Below, one piece after another: positions 25,274 through 33,994 of a DNA stretch of 64,000 nucleotides (positions are counted from its first letter, which is position 1; every line of letters begins with the position of its first letter). Source of the DNA: Tateyamaria sp. ANG-S1 (lineage in GTDB: Bacteria > Pseudomonadota > Alphaproteobacteria > Rhodobacterales > Rhodobacteraceae); the NCBI RefSeq assembly GCF_000814025.1, contig NZ_JWLL01000001.1, positions 1-64,000 of the forward strand, in the 5' to 3' direction. The notes under the pieces were generated by a model that was not told the DNA's origin, did not search any database, and saw nothing but the letters and a program-made list of their open reading frames with translations. The translations under genes were made by a program, and so were the position numbers.

Positions 25274-26359
25274 ATGCTGGCTGATCGCCATCCTTTTCAG
25301 GACGAACGCCTTGACGCGCTACGTTCATATGACGTGCTCGACACCGCTTACGAAGCCGAGTTTGACAGTATTGTCGATGTCGTGGCTGACCTCTGCGAGG
25401 TGCCGATTGCCCTGATCAGTCTGGTGGACGGCCAACGGCAATGGTTCAAGGCGGTCAAGGGGCTGGACGTGCCCGAAACGCCGCTTGAATCCTCGATCTG
25501 CTCGCACGCCATCCTCGAAGGCGACCTGGTCGAGATCGAAGACACCCATGCCGATCCGCGTATGGACGGCAATCCGCTGTGTGTGGATGATGCGGGCCTG
25601 CGCTTCTATGCGGGCGCGGTGCTCAGGTCGCCCGATGGCCTGCCGCTGGGCACATTATGCGTGCTGGATCGGCGCCCCCGCACGCTTACCGATCCGCAGC
25701 GCAAAATGCTCAAGGTGCTGGCGGGGCAGGTCATGGCGCAGTTCGAACTGCGCCGTACCCTTAAGCAACAGGCCATCCTGCACAGCGAGGCGGATCACCG
25801 GATCAAGAACTCGCTCCAGATGCTGTCGTCGCTCACCCGGTTCCAAAGCCGCGTGTCGGAGCTCGACGAAACGCGCGAGGCGCTGGATGCCGTCGGCCAG
25901 CGGATCGAGACGATGGGCCGGCTGCACGAGGTTTTGCAGGCGGGCAACGTTCAAACCCATGTGGACCTCGACGACTACCTGATCCGCATCGTGGATTTCC
26001 TGACCGAACAGTCGCCGGAACACGTGATGATCGACACCGCGCTGTCGCACATTCGCATGACCCCATCCCGCGCCGCGTCCATCGGGATCGTGCTGAACGA
26101 ATGGGTCACAAACGCCTACAAACACGCATTCCCGTCAGAACGTCCCGGCACGATCCGGGTTACGGTGACGGATATGGGATCAGGGACCGCTCAACTTGAA
26201 GTGGCCGATGACGGCTGCGGCACGACGGTCGAGACGCCCACCCGCCGCTCCGGCCTTGGCACACAGATCACGGACGCGGTCGCGCAGGCGCTTGACGGCA
26301 CGCTGACGGCAGATGCCAATGCCTTCGGCACCCGCCACCGGCTGCTTTTCGCCGTCTGA
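25274..26359 (+). CDS. GAF-domain sensor histidine kinase (HisKA_2 type)
   Basis: 361 aa (373 if started at 25238). A GAF domain covers about residues 20-150 (VPIALISLVDGQRQWFKAV, SSICSHAIL, LGTLCVLDRRPRTL). The dimerisation/phosphoacceptor region has SEADHRIKNSLQMLSSL with the His, typical of HisKA_2 kinases. The HATPase has NEWVTNAYKHAFP (N box) and VADDGCGT. Cytoplasmic, no membrane segment, no response regulator adjacent. Neither possible start has a clear ribosome binding site. Sits directly upstream of the unusual AAA+ operon; a functional link is conceivable but not shown. Confidence 0.83.
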   Translation: MLADRHPFQDERLDALRSYDVLDTAYEAEFDSIVDVVADLCEVPIALISLVDGQRQWFKAVKGLDVPETPLESSICSHAILEGDLVEIEDTHADPRMDGNPLCVDDAGLRFYAGAVLRSPDGLPLGTLCVLDRRPRTLTDPQRKMLKVLAGQVMAQFELRRTLKQQAILHSEADHRIKNSLQMLSSLTRFQSRVSELDETREALDAVGQRIETMGRLHEVLQAGNVQTHVDLDDYLIRIVDFLTEQSPEHVMIDTALSHIRMTPSRAASIGIVLNEWVTNAYKHAFPSERPGTIRVTVTDMGSGTAQLEVADDGCGTTVETPTRRSGLGTQITDAVAQALDGTLTADANAFGTRHRLLFAV

Positions 26360-26417
26360 CCACCTTTCCTTGTCGCAACCTTTTTGCAACTATTCGCTCG
26401 AATATCGGCCGGTGCCG

Positions 26418-26449
26418 ATGTAAATGCGTGTTACATTGCCTATATGTAA
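26418..26449 (+). promoter_or_regulatory. operator-like triple half-site array
   Basis: ATGTAA (26418-26423), TTACAT (26431-26436) and ATGTAA (26444-26449): three half-sites in alternating orientation, each starting 13 bp after the last, giving two overlapping palindromes. It lies 30-61 bp before the coiled-coil gene start, overlapping the expected promoter. Probably the binding site of a regulator of the operon. Confidence 0.55.
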
Positions 26450-26478
26450 CGCAACACATTGAACGTAGAGGACATTTT

Positions 26479-27555
26479 ATGGCCGATTTCGCAAGTCAGG
26501 TGGCAGAATCTCAATCCCAGGTGGCCGAGGCGCAACAAAAGATCTCGGAACTCACCAGCCGGATCGAGGCGGCGCGGTCCAAGATGAAGTCGGGCGATGA
26601 CATCTCGATGGACATCGAAAACGCGACGCTCGAGGACGTCCATGCCCACACCGACGTGATGAATTCTAACATCGCCGAGCTGATCATGGGTCTCGACGAT
26701 GTCACCGCTGCATTCTCCAAGGATTTTGACGAGATGCGGTCCAAGACAGGCTGGGAAAGCTTTGTCGGCATCTTTGCCAAGGCCAAGTCGGAGAGCATGC
26801 GGCAAGAGCGCGTGCGCTCTGCCTCGATTGACGACAAGCTGCAGGATCTGATCTCGAAATCCGACGTGATCGTGCAGTTGTTGCAGGGTCAGCTGACCAT
26901 GCTGGAAGATCAGAAAACGAAGGTCGAGGCCAACCTGACCGAAACGCTGGACGAGCGCGAATTCACCGTGCAGGAACTTTCCGCCCTGCAAGCCGACATC
27001 CAGGCGATGGAGCCGCAGACCATCACGCTGGAAAACAAGATCGCATCCGAAACCGACGCAGCCAAGCGCACGGCGCTTGAGACGGAACTGGCCGACCTCA
27101 ACTCGAAATACAACGAGATGGTGCAGGAAGAGCAGGTCAAGGTGGCCAAGTCCCAGACGCTTGAGCGCTATATCGAAAAGGGCAAAACCTGGGTGGACAG
27201 CCTGCAAAACCAGGCTGCGACCCAGATGGTGCTGATCAACAAGCTGCAAACAGACACCAAGCAGCGTGTGGTGCTGTATGATGCGCTTACGAAGTCGCTG
27301 AAAACGGCCCAGCAACAGGACGTCGCCCACCGCATCAACGAGATCGGCGTGAAGACGGACCAGGAGGCGCAAACCGCCATGGCCGGGATCGGTGCGGCGA
27401 CGAACGCCCGCATGGCCGACATGCTGGAAGCGCACGAAGACCAGATGGTCTTTGCCCGCGACGTGCTGGAGCAGAAGGCGAAGGCGGATGAGCGGTTTGC
27501 CCGGCGCTTCGCTCAGATTGTCGAGAAGCATGACAGCAATGCGTATGGTGGGTGA
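26479..27555 (+). CDS. long coiled-coil protein, first gene of the AAA+ operon
   Basis: 358 aa, almost wholly predicted coiled coil: about residues 5-40 (QVAESQSQVAEAQQKISELT), 120-190 (QLTMLEDQKTKVEANLTETL) and 190-260 (ENKIASETDAAKRTALETEL). A shorter helical tail ends in ERFARRFAQIVEKHDSN. No signal peptide or membrane segment. GAGG at 26468 supports ATG 26479. The overall design recalls PspA/ESCRT-III-like or TelA-like proteins, but I see no diagnostic motif. Position with an AAA+ ATPase and membrane proteins suggests it is the polymer or scaffold acted upon. Confidence 0.75.
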   Translation: MADFASQVAESQSQVAEAQQKISELTSRIEAARSKMKSGDDISMDIENATLEDVHAHTDVMNSNIAELIMGLDDVTAAFSKDFDEMRSKTGWESFVGIFAKAKSESMRQERVRSASIDDKLQDLISKSDVIVQLLQGQLTMLEDQKTKVEANLTETLDEREFTVQELSALQADIQAMEPQTITLENKIASETDAAKRTALETELADLNSKYNEMVQEEQVKVAKSQTLERYIEKGKTWVDSLQNQAATQMVLINKLQTDTKQRVVLYDALTKSLKTAQQQDVAHRINEIGVKTDQEAQTAMAGIGAATNARMADMLEAHEDQMVFARDVLEQKAKADERFARRFAQIVEKHDSNAYGG

Positions 27556-27564
27556 GGTCAGTAA

Positions 27565-27933
27565 ATGCTGACTGGCATGGCCGGGGTTCTCTACGGCTTT
27601 CTTCTGATGATTGCGACTTTCTTTCGTGTTGTTTTGCCAATCTTAGCGATTTGGTTGCTGATGGTGATGGCCGCGATGGCTTTGGGGTATTCATCGGGCG
27701 ATGCGGTTGGCTTTTCGTCAGCCTTGATGATGCCTTTTGTGCTTTTCACTTTCGTCGTATCGGCGCCTATTTTGTTTGGCAGTTACTTTGAAATCTTCAA
27801 AAGTGTGGGGCCGTTTCAACAGCGCCTCAACAACTTCTCTCCAAATGAGGCTTCGAAGATTGTGGCGCGAAACAAGCTAAAATCGCGAAATCTATGTCCT
27901 CCGAAATTTCGCTGGATCACGGGCCTAGAATGA
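27565..27933 (+). CDS. small low-G+C membrane protein
   Basis: 122 aa. Two or three membrane segments in the first 75 residues (LLMIATFFRVVLPILAIWLL, then VLFTFVVSAPILFGSYF) and a basic cytoplasmic tail (IVARNKLKSRNLCPPKFRW). It overlaps the next gene as ATGA at 27930-27933. G+C is visibly lower than both neighbours, so it may be a later insertion that kept coupling. No family recognised. Confidence 0.65.
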   Translation: MLTGMAGVLYGFLLMIATFFRVVLPILAIWLLMVMAAMALGYSSGDAVGFSSALMMPFVLFTFVVSAPILFGSYFEIFKSVGPFQQRLNNFSPNEASKIVARNKLKSRNLCPPKFRWITGLE

Positions 27934-29045
27934 CCAAACCTGAAACCTCCGGCCTCACTGATCTCTTCGCCTCCCGCCGTTACTTCAAGAAATTCGAGAC
28001 GATCACCGGGCACCTCGCCCGTGTCGCAGGCGTGATGGAAGCCGAGGGCGATCTGAACCGGGACGAGGTCAAGATCCTCACCCGCTACATCGCCGAGTTG
28101 ACCTTCACCTTCCGCGCGCTCAGCCAGAAGTACCTGCTTGTCGGGCGCGACACCGGGCGGTTCTTCGGCTCGCTTGCCATCGACAAGCGCTATAGCGGTT
28201 TTCCCGCGGCCGAAGAACTGCTCACCATGGCCTCGGACGCGATCCAGGCGGGCGTCCATCTCGATCGGATCGACCCGGCGGATGAGCTGAAAAAGCAGAT
28301 GGTCGAGGTGATCATCGGCGACCGGCAGGTGCCCACGAAACTGCAATTCGCCCTGTCCCAGCGGCTCTACTACGAGGACCTGCAACGCGGCCAACTCTTC
28401 TGGCCCCGCAACGACCCGCAAATCGTCTGGACCGGCAATCTGAGCGACGACCGCCGCAGCTTCCGCATCCATTGGGCCGTCTACGACACCGAACTGAACC
28501 TGCCCGTCATCTACATGATGGAGGTTGAGGACACGGGCCGCACAGCCCTGCCCAAGGACCCCCGCCGCTGGCCCGAAGCGCAGGCGCATCTGATGGCGCA
28601 GTCGCTGGGCAAGCTGAAGCTCGTGACCATCGCCAAAGGGTTCGACGAGGATTTCGACGACATCCACCCCAAACGCCTGCGCCGCTTTTACGTGGGGCCG
28701 ATGTACTCCTCCGCCTTCACCGCGCAATCGGGGCCCATCCTCGATGTCCTCAAAGCCGCCCGCGCGCCCGAAGGGCAAGACTGGGCGCTGGTCTGGACCG
28801 AGGAAGACCTGCGCTCCGAACGGGTGATCGAGGAACGCTCCGGCTGGTTCTCCTCCGTCGAACGCCAGATTTTCACGCTCGATCCGTTCTCGCATCACGG
28901 CGCGGATATTGGTGCCACAAGGATGCAACGCAGCATCGTCTTGCCCCAACGGGCATTCCAGGCGCTGCAAGAAATGAACCCGCAGGGCTTCGGCTCCGTC
29001 CGCAAATTCGTGGTTAGCCCGTCGGGTCGGGTCCTTCGGTATTGA
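27930..29045 (+). CDS. unknown 371-aa protein of the AAA+ operon
   Basis: Soluble, no signal peptide, no family known to me. N-terminal 150 residues helical (FKKFETITGHLARVAGVMEA, RDEVKILTRYIAELTFTFRA); the middle looks like mixed strands (FRIHWAVYDTELNLPVIYMM, then DTGRTALPKDPRRWPEAQAH), and the C-terminus has RMQRSIVLPQRAFQALQEM. The start at 27930 is fixed by the ATGA overlap. Its place next to the AAA+ gene suggests an adaptor or regulator of the ATPase; inference from position only. Confidence 0.7.
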   Translation: MTKPETSGLTDLFASRRYFKKFETITGHLARVAGVMEAEGDLNRDEVKILTRYIAELTFTFRALSQKYLLVGRDTGRFFGSLAIDKRYSGFPAAEELLTMASDAIQAGVHLDRIDPADELKKQMVEVIIGDRQVPTKLQFALSQRLYYEDLQRGQLFWPRNDPQIVWTGNLSDDRRSFRIHWAVYDTELNLPVIYMMEVEDTGRTALPKDPRRWPEAQAHLMAQSLGKLKLVTIAKGFDEDFDDIHPKRLRRFYVGPMYSSAFTAQSGPILDVLKAARAPEGQDWALVWTEEDLRSERVIEERSGWFSSVERQIFTLDPFSHHGADIGATRMQRSIVLPQRAFQALQEMNPQGFGSVRKFVVSPSGRVLRY

Positions 29046-29066
29046 CGGGTGGGACAGGTGGTAAAT

Positions 29067-29102
29067 CGGCCCTCCGGGGGGAGTTTATTTTGCAAGATGA
29101 AG
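29067..29102 (+). repeat. 36-bp repeated element, copy C
   Basis: Begins CGGCCCTCCGGGGGGAG and ends TTGCAAGATGAAG; 33 of 36 positions match copy D. It fills most of the gap before the AAA+ gene. Its ATG (29097) opens a 7-codon frame whose TGA (29118-29120) overlaps the AAA+ start codon. Confidence 0.8.
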
Positions 29103-29116
29103 CAGGGAATCAGTGA

Positions 29117-31051
29117 ATGAGCCAAACGTCAGATCAGATGGAACTGCGCGAGGCCGAGATTACGGCGCATTACCCCATGGCGCTGTCCATGCTGCAGGGG
29201 TTCGACCATGCCCCCCGGATCGGGAAGGGCAAGGAGGTGGCGCAGCAGGAACGCTCAAGCGGTGTGGGCACCCGCCGCCGTTTCCGCACCACGACGCCGG
29301 GCCTTGTCACCCGCCGCACCGTGCCCACCGGGGCCGTGCAACTGATGGCCACCATCGAGGGGGCCGATGACGACGACGCGCTGATGTCGCCCGTGCAGGC
29401 CACCACGCTCAACGCCCTGCGCCGCGCCATCTCTATCGCGCTGGCGGTGGCCGAAAACTACGCCTCTGTTTCCGGTCTTGGTGATCTGAAACGCGCCAAC
29501 CTCGAAGGGGCCCTGCCCGCCGCCCGCAAGACCGAGTTTGCCGAGCTGCTCGCCGCAGAGGCGCTCATCACCCTCTACGTCTTCGGCAACGCCACTGCCT
29601 ACCTTCTCTCGGCCCACCAGACCGAAGTTACGGCCGAGGTGGGTGAGATCGAGGAAATCCTCACCGACAACGGTCAGACCGCCCTGCACGGCTGCCTCTG
29701 GGAACTCGACCAGGACATCGCCATCCACGCCCCGGACGACGCCCACCTTGTCGCCACGATCACCGCCTTTGCCGAGGCGCTGATGGAAAAGGTGTCCTTG
29801 CGCGCCCAGAACGCCCCGCGCCTTGCCCCCTTCACCGGGGCCTCATGGCATGTTGAGGCCGACGACTTCACCGTCCAGGGCTTTACCCCCGCAACGAAGG
29901 CCAAGACCCAAACCCTCACCATGACCTTCAAGAAACCGCACGAGGTCGTGGGCAACCATATCGCCAAATACCAAGCCATGAAGCTCGCCAAGATGCTGAT
30001 GGCCTATGATTTCGACCGGCGGCTCAACCCTTTTGCCGAGTTGGGCGGCTTCATCTTTACTTTCATGGGCGACGGCAAGCCCGGCACGGGCAAAACGACG
30101 CTGATCCAGATGATGGCCGGTCTGATCAACGACTATTGCAGCGTCGCGGGCTACGCCTTCCGCTACCAGAACCTGTCGACGGACAACATCGACAGTTACC
30201 AGGGCAAGTCGGGCCAGAACGCCAAGGCGTTCATCTCGAACGTGCTCGATCCGGGCGTGATCGGCTTCGGCACCATCGACGACATTGACCAGCTGGCGGG
30301 CAAGCGCGGCGACCGCCAATCCTCCGCCGGGCAGCTCGAAATCACCGCCGTGCTGATGGAGAGTTTTGCCGGCGCCAACACCGTCGTGCGCGGGAACTGC
30401 ACCTTCGGCATGTTCTCGAACTACCCCGAGAATGTGGACGACGCCCTGCGCCAACGCGCCGGGGCGCGGTTCCTCGTGGACGGGCCGCAAACGCGTGAGG
30501 ACTATATCGACATCCTCGCCCTGCTGATGGGCAAGAACCACGACATCCCCATGGGCGCGCACGAACTGTTCTCGGCCCAGGAGATCAAGAAAGCGGTGGC
30601 GGCGTCCTTCGACAGCCACAACCGCCCGCACGAGGCGGGGCTGATGGACGTGTTCGACCGTGTGCATTCGGACGTGGGCGAGTTGGACACGATTGCCAAG
30701 CTGGGCACGTATCTCAAGGCGATCCAGCAGGCGGATGAGCGCTTCACCGGCCGCGCGATCAAGAACATCACGGACGCGGTCAAGGTCCGCGCCATGGATT
30801 TCGAACTGCCCGACGAGTGGATGGAAAACCCCGAGCTGTTCCTGTTCAAAACCTACGACGAGAAGAAAGCGATGATCGAAGACCTGCGCGTGCCGATCAC
30901 GGTCGACATGGTGGTGCAGGAGATCAACCGGTACGCGGATTCTGAGTTCCGCTATGCAGACAAGTCGGACGAAGTCGCGATCGAGGCGATGGTGCGCGAC
31001 TTCGGACGGCAGGAAGAGGCGAAGAAGCGGTATTTGGGGGGTGAGCGATGA
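29117..31051 (+). CDS. AAA+ ATPase of unknown system
   Basis: 644 aa. Residues 1-300 have no recognised domain: an Arg/Thr-rich stretch (TRRRFRTTTPGLVTRRT) and then helices. The AAA+ core follows: Walker A GDGKPGTGKTTLIQ (about 317-330), Walker B IGFGTIDDIDQLAG (about 382-395), and an arginine-finger candidate in DALRQRAGARF (about 442). The C-terminal 180 residues are helical. Cytoplasmic ATPase likely driving remodelling of the coiled-coil or membrane partners encoded around it. The ATG overlaps TGA of a 7-codon leader, and its own stop overlaps the next gene as ATGA. Confidence 0.85.
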   Translation: MSQTSDQMELREAEITAHYPMALSMLQGFDHAPRIGKGKEVAQQERSSGVGTRRRFRTTTPGLVTRRTVPTGAVQLMATIEGADDDDALMSPVQATTLNALRRAISIALAVAENYASVSGLGDLKRANLEGALPAARKTEFAELLAAEALITLYVFGNATAYLLSAHQTEVTAEVGEIEEILTDNGQTALHGCLWELDQDIAIHAPDDAHLVATITAFAEALMEKVSLRAQNAPRLAPFTGASWHVEADDFTVQGFTPATKAKTQTLTMTFKKPHEVVGNHIAKYQAMKLAKMLMAYDFDRRLNPFAELGGFIFTFMGDGKPGTGKTTLIQMMAGLINDYCSVAGYAFRYQNLSTDNIDSYQGKSGQNAKAFISNVLDPGVIGFGTIDDIDQLAGKRGDRQSSAGQLEITAVLMESFAGANTVVRGNCTFGMFSNYPENVDDALRQRAGARFLVDGPQTREDYIDILALLMGKNHDIPMGAHELFSAQEIKKAVAASFDSHNRPHEAGLMDVFDRVHSDVGELDTIAKLGTYLKAIQQADERFTGRAIKNITDAVKVRAMDFELPDEWMENPELFLFKTYDEKKAMIEDLRVPITVDMVVQEINRYADSEFRYADKSDEVAIEAMVRDFGRQEEAKKRYLGGER

Positions 31052-32079
31052 TCAAGAAACGCTCCGGGGGAGCGTTTCCATCGCGAACGGGCGGAGCCCC
31101 ATTACGAAGCTCGTACAAAGCCGTTACATTCTTGTTCGTTTTGATCTTTGCGATTTTTGTGTTCGCGCAAGGCCATGCCCGCACATGGAAGGAATCCATT
31201 GAAATAGTTGAAGAAAAGTCAGAAGAACTCTGGCAAAAAGGCTTGTCGCTCGGTGGCTTTGGTCACTTAGGAACGGCATACAACGAAATTGATATTCCCA
31301 AGCACCGTTGTGCCATTCTGGGGCGCATGTTTGAGATGTCAGACGTCATTTCCCATCTCGAACATCATCCGGAACCGGAGTTGTCGGATTCGCCGAGTCC
31401 GGATGAAATTCATGCACTCATGGTTTACGCTCACTCGTTGAGTAACTGGGCGTTTGTCGCCTCGCATCTGCTTGAACAAAATGAAGAAACGCGCAAGCAA
31501 GTTTGGAACCTGGATTGCGTAGGAAAGATGGGGATTGGGAAACAATATGCGCTTCCGGTTGTCGATAGCGCCGCAAAATTCCGCGTCGAACAGCATGATC
31601 TTTTGGTACTAGGAAACATAGTAAGCGGGTTCGCTGAAAGCCTGGAACTCAAGTTGTCAGAAAACCCAGGAATAGATCGTGTTGTCCTAGGTAGTGGGGG
31701 CGGCAATGTCGTCGAAGCTCTTCACGCTGGTGTGCTAATTCGAAAGCTGGGGCTGAAGACTACATTGGGACAAAGTTGCTATTCTGCGTGTCCGCTCGTC
31801 TTCCTTGGCGGTGTTGAAAGAACAGTTTGGTCGCCATACCCAAAACTCGGATTCCATAAACTGTCTGACGGTGAAGGGGATGCAATCGGTACTACACACC
31901 CGGCCTATTCCTTAATCTTTGACTATGTGAAAGCCATGGGGAGCGATCCGAACTTTGTTTTAGCCAGTATTTTGCGGGCCGAACCTTCCGATATGTACGA
32001 GCCAACACTTTTGGATTTGTGTGAGTACTACGTGGTTACGTGGGTACAACGGGCTTGTTTCGGCGGTGACAAACAATGA
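31048..32079 (+). CDS. ClpP/SppA-like serine protease homologue, low G+C
   Basis: 343 aa. A basic start is followed by one hydrophobic segment (AVTFLFVLIFAIFVFAQGHA, about residues 24-43), so it is exported or membrane-anchored. The C-terminal half has the ClpP/crotonase fold pattern of COG3904-type periplasmic proteins: VVLGSGGGNVVEALHAGVLI, then QSCYSACPLVFLGG with the candidate nucleophile Ser (about 246), then KLGFHKLS with the candidate His. G+C is well below adjacent operon genes. A 10-bp inverted repeat (31056-31078) sits inside the first codons, so the true start may be later. ATGA overlaps on both sides. Confidence 0.7.
   Translation: MIKKRSGGAFPSRTGGAPLRSSYKAVTFLFVLIFAIFVFAQGHARTWKESIEIVEEKSEELWQKGLSLGGFGHLGTAYNEIDIPKHRCAILGRMFEMSDVISHLEHHPEPELSDSPSPDEIHALMVYAHSLSNWAFVASHLLEQNEETRKQVWNLDCVGKMGIGKQYALPVVDSAAKFRVEQHDLLVLGNIVSGFAESLELKLSENPGIDRVVLGSGGGNVVEALHAGVLIRKLGLKTTLGQSCYSACPLVFLGGVERTVWSPYPKLGFHKLSDGEGDAIGTTHPAYSLIFDYVKAMGSDPNFVLASILRAEPSDMYEPTLLDLCEYYVVTWVQRACFGGDKQ
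31056..31078 (+). repeat. perfect 10-bp inverted repeat at the 5' end of the protease-like gene
   Basis: GAAACGCTCC (31056-31065) and GGAGCGTTTC (31069-31078) with a GGG loop, directly after the overlapping start/stop junction and at the edge of the low-G+C segment. Confidence 0.75.
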
Positions 32080-32369
32080 CCCTCCTCCTCGCCACAACCA
32101 TCGCCGCCCTCATCCTCGGCACCTTCCTCCCCCTGCGCTGGGGCGTCTTCGGCTTCCTCGCCGCCGCTGCCCTCCTGTTCCTCACCCAAGCCGCCATCCA
32201 CACCCTCATGGGCTTCGAAGGCACGCCGCTCTCTGAAACCATGCTGCTCTTCAACAACTCCTGGCCTGCCTATATCGGCTACAACCTCCAGATCACCGTC
32301 CGCAGCTTCGCCCTGCCGCTTCTGGCCCTCTCCACCCCGCTGATCTTCCGCATGGGGAGGCGCGCATGA
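32076..32369 (+). CDS. small membrane protein, 97 aa
   Basis: Hydrophobic N-terminal half with two segments (LLLATTIAALILGTFLPL and FGFLAAAALLFLTQAAI) and a third near the C-terminus (FALPLLALSTPLIF). It overlaps both neighbours by 4 nt (ATGA), showing tight translational coupling. No family recognised. Confidence 0.75.
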   Translation: MTLLLATTIAALILGTFLPLRWGVFGFLAAAALLFLTQAAIHTLMGFEGTPLSETMLLFNNSWPAYIGYNLQITVRSFALPLLALSTPLIFRMGRRA

Positions 32370-32662
32370 TCCTGACCGGCATCATCGCAATGGGCCTGAT
32401 CGTGGTCGCCGCATGGCTCCTGCCGCCGTACATCAAGCGCGCGCTGCCGTTGCCGGAGTTCCTGTTTGGTATGGTCTGCACCAGCGCCATCATCGGGATC
32501 GCTGCTGTGATGGTCCTCCTCATCCAAGCCATGGGGCTACCGCTGCCAATCATTGGCCCCAGCGGGGACGCAGGCTTTGCCAACGCGCTCCTGTCACTCT
32601 CCATGCCCAGCGTCGGCGTGCTGGTCATCCGGCTGGCGCAACTTAGGGGGACCCGCCCATGA
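32366..32662 (+). CDS. small membrane protein, 98 aa
   Basis: Three hydrophobic segments: ILTGIIAMGLIVVAAWLLPP, VCTSAIIGIAAVMVLLIQAM, and a third containing LLSLSMPSVGVLVIRLAQL. It overlaps the genes before and after by 4 nt. Probably a partner of the 97-aa membrane protein; no family recognised. Confidence 0.75.
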   Translation: MILTGIIAMGLIVVAAWLLPPYIKRALPLPEFLFGMVCTSAIIGIAAVMVLLIQAMGLPLPIIGPSGDAGFANALLSLSMPSVGVLVIRLAQLRGTRP

Positions 32663-33990
32663 TCCGCCTCATCCAACGTGGCCTCATGTTCGGCAACCTC
32701 TTCCACGTGGCCTCACCTGCGCTGGTCGAACGCTACAACCGCGCGCTCGAACATCTCACGGGCAAGCGCACCGCCCTCACCGACTTCTACATCGACATCT
32801 CCGGCTACTCGCCCGAGGTGGGCAACGAGCTGAACGACCCGCTCTACCTCAACCACAACGGGGTCAATCGGCAGTTCATCCTGCTCTCGACCGAACAACG
32901 CAAATGCCCGCTGCTCGACGCGGAATTCTCCACGTCCCAAGGTATCCTCAAACGGTTCATCGCCGAAAACGAGGCGGCGCTCTTTGCCCTCACCGCCCGC
33001 GACGCCGTAGCGGGGGAGCTGGTGAACTCCGTCTACGACATCTCCAGCCCCGCGCGGCTGTTCGATCTGCGCGCCATCACGGTCGAGGCGGACACCACGC
33101 GAGGCACCGTCCGCAACGCCGCCAGACTGGCGGAGAAGGTGGACACGTTTCTGCAAGAAGACGAGGCCTGGTTCGACGACGTCCTGATTGGCGAGATGAT
33201 CCAGCTTGCGGGCCAGACCGGCGACGTCAGCCGCAACCCCGTTTCGCTCAAGCCCATGCGCGTGGAAAAAGGCAACTTCTGGACGTCGCATTTCGGCGGG
33301 CTCTACATCTTCCAGACGCTTGACCACCCGGCGACCATCGCGGCGACGGAGAAGCCCGAGGATGTGCCGACCAAATACACCTTCGATCTGACCCAACGAA
33401 ACCGCATCGCCAAGTTCCTCGAATACAATGACTTGGTCGAACCCATCGTCAAAGCGCGGGGAATCGATGGCGCGGCCATCCTGAAGCAAAAGATGGACTT
33501 CATTCTCGTGTCCGCCGTGACCGAAGCGGGCGTCGATCTCGCCGGCACCACACGCCGCGACATGCGCAGGCTTGCCCGCGACCACGGGCATTTGCTGCCC
33601 GATGAATTCCACGGTCTGGCACAACTGGTCGACTGGGCCGAACACGGCGGCAAATGGCCCCGCATCAGCTCCGAACACCCGGCCTATTTCTACACCCTTC
33701 GCGCCGCCGATACGCCTGACGCAGACCTCGTCAACATGCTGCTGTCGGAACTCAGCCCGCGCGACGTGCGGCAACTCTTCATCTGCCACAAACAGGCGTT
33801 CTACGCGGCTTACGCCACTTGGGCGGACGCGAAAAAGGAATATGTCGCACAGTATCTGGAAGATGAGTACAAAGCCGACAAGGCGGGCGCGCGCGAGGCG
33901 CTCTTTGGGCACGATGCCCCCATGGAACCCGACCCGCAGCCCCGCGACCTAATCGCGCGCGTGGGGCCCTGGGGCGCAGTACGGAGGTAA
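32659..33990 (+). CDS. DUF6638-like protein
   Basis: 443 aa, soluble. I associate it from memory with the DUF6638 family found in Rhodobacterales. It starts MIRLIQRGLMFGNLFHVASP. Striking features are IDISGYSPEVGNELND early, then LSTEQRKCPLLDAEFSTS, and a helical C-terminal half (FICHKQAFYAAYATWADAKK). No catalytic motif is obvious. Coupled to the preceding membrane protein by ATGA overlap, it is a core part of the block; function unknown. Confidence 0.75.
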   Translation: MIRLIQRGLMFGNLFHVASPALVERYNRALEHLTGKRTALTDFYIDISGYSPEVGNELNDPLYLNHNGVNRQFILLSTEQRKCPLLDAEFSTSQGILKRFIAENEAALFALTARDAVAGELVNSVYDISSPARLFDLRAITVEADTTRGTVRNAARLAEKVDTFLQEDEAWFDDVLIGEMIQLAGQTGDVSRNPVSLKPMRVEKGNFWTSHFGGLYIFQTLDHPATIAATEKPEDVPTKYTFDLTQRNRIAKFLEYNDLVEPIVKARGIDGAAILKQKMDFILVSAVTEAGVDLAGTTRRDMRRLARDHGHLLPDEFHGLAQLVDWAEHGGKWPRISSEHPAYFYTLRAADTPDADLVNMLLSELSPRDVRQLFICHKQAFYAAYATWADAKKEYVAQYLEDEYKADKAGAREALFGHDAPMEPDPQPRDLIARVGPWGAVRR

Positions 33991-33994
33991 GGAC

